NCBI GenBank assembly: GCA_965199285.1
Contig: OZ240687.1
Span: forward strand, 372,001 to 436,000
Reading direction: 5' to 3'
DNA: 64,000 nt
From: CBDDGJ01 sp965199285
GTDB lineage: Bacteria; Pseudomonadota; Alphaproteobacteria; RS24
Program-made: the position numbers and the translations under genes
Notes under the pieces: generated by a model
Databases searched by the model: none
Told to the model about the DNA's origin: nothing
What the model saw: only the letters and a program-made list of their open reading frames with translations
Shown here: piece after piece, positions 60,098 to 64,000 of the stretch
Layout of the letters: every line of letters starts with the position of its first letter
How positions within the stretch are numbered: the stretch's first letter is position 1

Positions 60098-61531
60098 ATG
60101 TGGAAACCAAAAGAAAGAATAAATTTCGAAACCAAGGTTACAAAATGGCCATCGGCAGAAGAGGCGGCAAATTCTTTATTATTTTCGCCCTTAAAATATA
60201 AAAACCTCACTGTTCAAAATCGATGCTGGATACCCGCTATGGTTCCGTGGCGCGCCACCGAGCAAGGCGAAGTCACACAAGATGTCATTGATTGGTATAG
60301 GCGCTTTGCCAAAGCCAAGCCGGGCGCAATCATTGTCGAAGCAACCGGTATTCGGGATATTGCCTCCGGCCCTCTTTTGCGTGCCAGTCATGACCGTTAT
60401 ATTGACGGGCTTCGCAAAATCGTCACCGCTGTGAAACAGGCAAGTCATGGACAAACACAAATTTATATTCAGTTGATTGATTTTCTGAGCATTCGCCGTC
60501 GCCCGCGCGCAGAAGATTTCTTTTCGCGCTTCTTGCAAATTACCGATCTACATTTTGACAAAACCGGATTATCAGATGAACAGGCTGTACGTGATTATCT
60601 TCTTGGCGCCACTGATGAGACACGAAAGTCAATTCTGACAGAACGTGAATTTGAAGATTATATGCGTGGCTATCGTGAGCGTGTGACCGATATGGATTTA
60701 GACCATATTCGCGACCTCCCGGAAATTCTGCCGGAACTTTTCGCGCAAGCCGCAATCCGCGCCCAAAGGGCGGGTTTCGATGGGGTTGAACTGCATTATG
60801 CCCATGCCTATACAATGGCCTCCTTTTTATCGGCTCTAAACACACGCGATGACGGTTATGGCGGCAGCGTTGAAAATCGCTGCCGATTACCATTACAGGT
60901 ATATCACACCACCCGCCAAGCCGTTGGCGATGATTATACGCTTGGCTGCCGTATGCTATCCGAGGAATGCCTTGAGGGCGGTTCTTCTGTATCTGACGCG
61001 CTTTATTTTTCCGAAAAATTTGCCCGCGCCGGTATGGATTTTATTTCTCTGTCGCGAGGCGGAAAATTTGAAGATGCCGCCACCCCTAAAGCGGGGCAAG
61101 CAATTTATCCCTATACGGGGCAAAGCGGTTATGAATGTATGCCACATCATATTTCGGATTCACATGGACCTTGGGGACGCAATCTTGCGCCTGCCGTAAA
61201 AATTAAATCTCAGTTGAAAAAAAGCCAGCTCAAAACGCCGATTATTCTTGCCGGCGGCATGCATGGATTTTATCAGGTTGAAGAGATTTTGCAAAATGGC
61301 GATGCCGATATTGTCGGCTTTGCACGCCAGGCTTTGGCCGATCCTGACTGGTTTACCAAGGTTTTATCAGGGTCAGGTGATAATGTAAATTTATGCCTTT
61401 ATTCAAATTATTGTGAAGGCTTAGACCAAAAACATAAAATGGTAACTTGTCAATTATGGGACAGAAAACGACTCGATGAGCCCAACCTACGCCTCACCCC
61501 TGACGGTAAAAGAAGGACAACAGCACCTTAA
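60098..61531 (+). CDS. Old-yellow-enzyme-like NADH:flavin oxidoreductase
   Basis: 477-residue TIM-barrel flavoprotein. The barrel start LFSPLKYKNLTVQNRCWIPA and the active-site strand GVELHYAHAYTMASFLS (His-x-x-His replaced in part by His-Tyr-Ala-His) are OYE family. YGGSVENRCRLPL follows, and the FMN phosphate region is ILAGGMHGF and VGFARQALADP. Three cysteines near the C-terminus (CLYSNYCEG, then VTCQLW) resemble the iron-sulfur motif of dienoyl-CoA reductases, but spacing is irregular. A divergent MarR gene and palindrome imply common regulation. It probably reduces an unsaturated ring or enoyl intermediate. Its stop overlaps the convergent acylase stop by 3 nt. Confidence 0.85.
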   Translation: MWKPKERINFETKVTKWPSAEEAANSLLFSPLKYKNLTVQNRCWIPAMVPWRATEQGEVTQDVIDWYRRFAKAKPGAIIVEATGIRDIASGPLLRASHDRYIDGLRKIVTAVKQASHGQTQIYIQLIDFLSIRRRPRAEDFFSRFLQITDLHFDKTGLSDEQAVRDYLLGATDETRKSILTEREFEDYMRGYRERVTDMDLDHIRDLPEILPELFAQAAIRAQRAGFDGVELHYAHAYTMASFLSALNTRDDGYGGSVENRCRLPLQVYHTTRQAVGDDYTLGCRMLSEECLEGGSSVSDALYFSEKFARAGMDFISLSRGGKFEDAATPKAGQAIYPYTGQSGYECMPHHISDSHGPWGRNLAPAVKIKSQLKKSQLKTPIILAGGMHGFYQVEEILQNGDADIVGFARQALADPDWFTKVLSGSGDNVNLCLYSNYCEGLDQKHKMVTCQLWDRKRLDEPNLRLTPDGKRRTTAP

Positions 61532-62437
61532 TCGGTTACCAATGTAACTTCAGAAACGGTTGTCTTTTCGACGTCGAGCTTATAGAAGGAAACTTCCTTA
61601 TATTTCAAATCCTCATAAAGCTGTATCTGGTCATCATAATGTGTGCCGCGTTCACCATTGGGCGCGATAAAACCACTCTGCCCCGGCGGTACGAATTCAT
61701 AAAACCTCACCCGTCCATCTTTAAATACAGTCATATTATTTTCAGTGCCACGATTCATATAAGAGTGAGTTTTATGAAACTCATCCTCGCTGGATTGTAT
61801 AATGCCGTTAAAATTCTTATTCTGAAAATGATTGGCAATCACCGACGCGCGCCAATGGTTCACAGCCTCACCGTGTTTTTCTTTAAGCCGGGCAAGCGCA
61901 ATGTCTAATGACTTCAAAATCATCTGAGCGATCCTCTCACCATTGAGGAAATCATAGGCAATCTGCCCCTGTTTGGCCATCGCCGAAACTGAAACTTTCG
62001 TGCCAATGCCCAAATTCCAACCGCTTAATTTAGGTGCTACGCGGGTACCATGCGCGGTATCTGTATAAAAAGATAAGTAGCTTTCCGGAATATCATCAGC
62101 AAAAACCGTATCCAAGAAAGCCGGCAGGAAAGCAGCAAAAATTGCCGGTGCCACACCACCGAAATTTCCGTCTTTATCGGCATCACGAATTTGCATATCC
62201 CATGCAAGCAAAATCTCGATAGCCTTGCGGGTTCTCAGGCTTATCGAAGAATCAACCAAAACCTCTTCAAAATAAGGTATGAAATATTGCGCATTTACAT
62301 TGGCAAAAGAAAATTTACCGACAACCGTATCCCATATTTCTGACGGTTGATAAGCTTGCTCCCGCGCGAAATAATCATACATAATCCGCACCCGATCAGC
62401 AGCAGCCCATGTATAATACCATTGACGTGCACCCCTA

Positions 62438-63360
62438 TTATCCTCCATTCATAATTAGAGGTTTTTCAGTTTGTTGATACCCTTTTTGGGTGGTTGATGC
62501 AATCAGATATGGGGGTACCCCCATATCTGATTTACGTAAAAATTCCATTAGGGACAAACCCCCTAATGATGAATGCGGTCTATAGTGATTGTAATCATAC
62601 CTCCATGCTTCCAAAACCTCCTTTGCTTGTGTCAACGATGAGAATAACGTCTCGTTCAGACATTCATCGCGTAATCTGCCATTAAAGCTCTCAATAAAAG
62701 CGTTCTGCACCGGCTTGCCTGGTTCGATATAATGCCAATCAAGCGACCTGTTCTGTTCCCACTGTAAAACCGCATGGCTGGTGAATTCCGACCCATTGTC
62801 ACTGACAATCATTTCTGGTTCACCATATTCATCAATTCAGCATGTCAAGTGTGCGTACAACCCGATGACCCGATATACTGGTATCAGCCATCAGGCAAAG
62901 GTTCTTACGAGAATAATCATCAACAATGGTGAGTATCTTGAAACGGGTACCGTTGGTGAAACTATCTGATACAAAATCCAGCGACCAGCCCAAAAACTAA
63001 CATCGGCCAGCACGTGAAGGCATAAGCATCGGACAACGACTGCCTTGTGCCCGCTTACGCCCTTTACCTTTGCGTATCTGTAGGCCTTCTTCGCGATAAA
63101 TACGCCGCAGCTTCTTCTCATTCACATGAAAGTCTTCACGACGTAACAATATATGTAAGCGGCGATACCCAAACCGACGACGCTCATGTGACAGGGGCGT
63201 AATCAGGAGCATAACTCACCATCAACACAGGGTAGGGAACGATAACGTACCATTGAACGATCTGCTGATACTACCCCGCAAGCCCCTCAGAATCCAATAG
63301 GCGTTCATTCACACCGTAAATCCCACGAAGATACGATACGGCTTTGCGTTTGCCATTAGT
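62438..63360 (-). pseudogene. IS3-family transposase orfB, inactivated
   Basis: DDE integrase subunit of the element. Readable parts in order are KRKAVSYLRGIYGVNERL, HERRRFGYRRLHILLRRE, WSLDFVSDSFTNGTRFK (first Asp), VSDNGSEFTSHAVLQW (second Asp), and FIESFNGRLRDECLN (Glu), then RPHSSLGGLSLMEF. An in-frame TAG follows AGRC near 62998, a frameshift separates HRVVRTLDMLN from MIVSDNG near 62835, and the N-terminal part is also broken near 63270. The catalytic triad residues remain visible, but no complete frame exists. Confidence 0.85.
62502..62531. repeat. 30-bp perfect palindrome inside the IS element
   Basis: A 15-nt arm beginning ATCAGATATGGGGG is followed without loop by its exact complement, centred on GGTACC at about 62516. 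In the orfB frame it encodes KSDMGVPPYLI, which interrupts the expected transposase C-terminus. It is near the end of the transposase gene. A second hairpin, CATTAGGG/CCCTAATG, lies at 62546-62568. Confidence 0.75.
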
Positions 63361-63365
63361 TTTAT

Positions 63366-63640
63366 GTGAGGAGACTTTACCACTTTTTTGAATTAATATC
63401 CTTCAACATTGCTATATCAAGGTGTGCTTCGGCCAGAAGTTTCTTCATCTTGTTATTCTCAGCTTCAAGCGTTTTAAGGCGCCTCGTTTCTAAACCCTGG
63501 CTTCCGAAACCGACAGGCCGCTATATTCGCTCTTCCAGTTGTAAAACGTCGCTGACGAAATACCATGGCGCCGACACAAATCTGATGTCTTCATCCCGCT
63601 TTCTTGTTCCTCCTATATTAACAGATACTCTAACAGAAAA
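63366..63640 (-). pseudogene. IS3-family transposase orfA, inactivated
   Basis: Helix-turn-helix subunit remnant. MKTSDLCRRHGISSATFYN starts at 63594, and the frame is lost after SVSEA with a TAG. The next frame resumes RLKTLEAENNKMKKLLAE and AHLDIAMLKDINSKKW to the stop at about 63375. The leucine-zipper residues are still evident. The original start upstream (EEQESG region) is also interrupted by a stop. Confidence 0.82.
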
Positions 63641-64000
63641 TGGATGGAATTTAGGGGCGCACGTCACCACATATCTGGCGAGGCCACGCCCTCTGCCGGT
63701 CGGTTATCCAATTCATTAACATATCCGTTGATGGGGTAATTAGTTTCGGATTATGCACGAAAGAGAAAATACCCTGCCAGTCCATAGAACTACCCCCATT
63801 GGCAATTAGACGCCCATTATGGTTAGGCACGCTTGGGATAATACCCGCCAAACACATAACCAATTTGCCCCTCGGCATCGGCATAATAAAGATTAACATT
63901 GATGGAAGATTTTGCCGCTGCTGTCAAAAATTCGTCGTAATTTTGCGCTTTCATAATTTCGATCCAGTCCATTAGCTGGGTAAGCTCTTTGCCATACCAA

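Larger units (their letters stand above)
62422..63665 (-). mobile_element. Degenerate IS3-family insertion sequence (IS407-like), 1.24 kb
   Basis: Imperfect terminal inverted repeats begin TGACGTGCACCCCTA at 62423 and, read from the other end, TGACGTGCGCCCCTA at 63666; similarity continues for about 38 nt to TTAGAG. Flanks carry the direct repeat ACCA (62418-62421 and 63666-63669), the 4-bp target duplication expected for IS407-type elements (a 3-bp CCA reading is also possible). Inside are remnants of orfA and orfB on the minus strand, both broken. It interrupts the acylase gene in the same orientation. The exact outer base at each end is uncertain by one or two nucleotides. Confidence 0.85.
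61528..64000 (-). pseudogene. Penicillin/AHL acylase-family gene, disrupted by an IS element and frameshifts (5' end outside window)
   Basis: The downstream piece (61528-62417) holds 297 sense codons: YYTWAAADRVRIMYDYF, DRVR being typical of Ntn-hydrolase acylase beta chains, then HGTRVAPKL and the C-terminal ERGTHYDDQIQLYED. The upstream piece (63667-64000) encodes NVNLYYADAEGQIGYVFGG, then PNHNGRLIANGG and SMDWQGIF, then GYVNELDNRPAEGVASPDMW in three successive frames, so two single-base losses (near 63826 and 63732) have occurred. Excising the IS and one ACCA copy joins ASPDMW to YYTWAAADRV in frame, proving the pieces were one gene. The catalytic serine region lies outside the window. The natural substrate (beta-lactam, acyl-homoserine lactone or other amide) is unknown. 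Confidence 0.85.

Noticed and set aside
1..64000. CRISPR array, tRNA or rRNA genes, prophage or integrative element
   Set aside because: No regularly spaced repeats, no cloverleaf or rRNA-like segments and no integrase or phage structural genes were seen; the only mobile element is the IS at the right end.

Overview
The window is a stretch of an alphaproteobacterial chromosome. The evidence is the contiguous 14-gene nuoA-N operon followed by birA and an RNase J gene, the eno-ftsB and lipA-ratA neighbourhoods, and TetR/MarR-controlled CoA-dependent aromatic catabolism. Base composition looks moderate to AT-leaning for this class (judged by eye, not computed). I see no tRNA, rRNA, CRISPR array or prophage. 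The only mobile element is one degenerate IS3-family copy at the right end.

Layout. 1-6250 (minus strand): metG (cut by the window edge), holB, tmk, a D-Ala-D-Ala carboxypeptidase, rlpA and the queuosine precursor genes queC-queE-queD. 6370-9542 (plus): eno, an ftsB-like gene, lipA, ratA. 9684-15959 (minus): a compact unit with a two-subunit molybdenum hydroxylase, a small cytochrome c, an FccB/SoxF flavoprotein and soxXYZA. This is a partial sulfur-oxidation set without soxB or soxCD, and its SoxY has an unusual carrier tail. 16067-32767: an SMR transporter (plus), then RNase J, birA and complex I. 32857-34730: a CPBP protease, and a desaturase coupled to a small membrane protein. 35125-40231: a paaG-paaZ-paaK-ethD-tetR operon for arylacetyl-CoA chemistry, without the PaaABCDE oxygenase. 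Next to it lie decayed paaI and thiolase remnants.

The most interesting region is 40959-61531. One apparent operon of 12 genes (55437 down to 40959, with start/stop overlaps or gaps of about 12 nt or less throughout) encodes a 2-aminobenzoyl-CoA/salicylyl-CoA-type monooxygenase-reductase, two SDRs, a MarR regulator, an arylpyruvate:ferredoxin oxidoreductase (iorAB), an acyl-CoA ligase, a thiolase-like protein, a DUF35-pseudo-SDR fusion, a formamidase-like cyclase and a Rieske dioxygenase (alpha, beta). Flanking units add a Rid-family protein, a thioesterase, an enoyl-CoA hydratase, two acyl-CoA dehydrogenases (one glutaryl-CoA type), a second MarR and an old-yellow-enzyme-like reductase. My inference is an aerobic, CoA-bound route for an indole or ortho-aminoaryl compound. 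Indolepyruvate would be decarboxylated oxidatively to indoleacetyl-CoA and its ring oxygenated. A formyl group would be removed by the cyclase, and the side chain cleaved by the thiolase/DUF35 pair to 2-aminobenzoyl-CoA. That product would then be dearomatised and beta-oxidised. Each family assignment is visible in sequence; the order of steps is a hypothesis.

At the right edge a penicillin/AHL-acylase-family gene is a pseudogene. It has two frameshifts and a 1.24-kb IS3-family insertion flanked by the direct repeat ACCA. Removing the element and one repeat copy restores the reading frame exactly at the junction.
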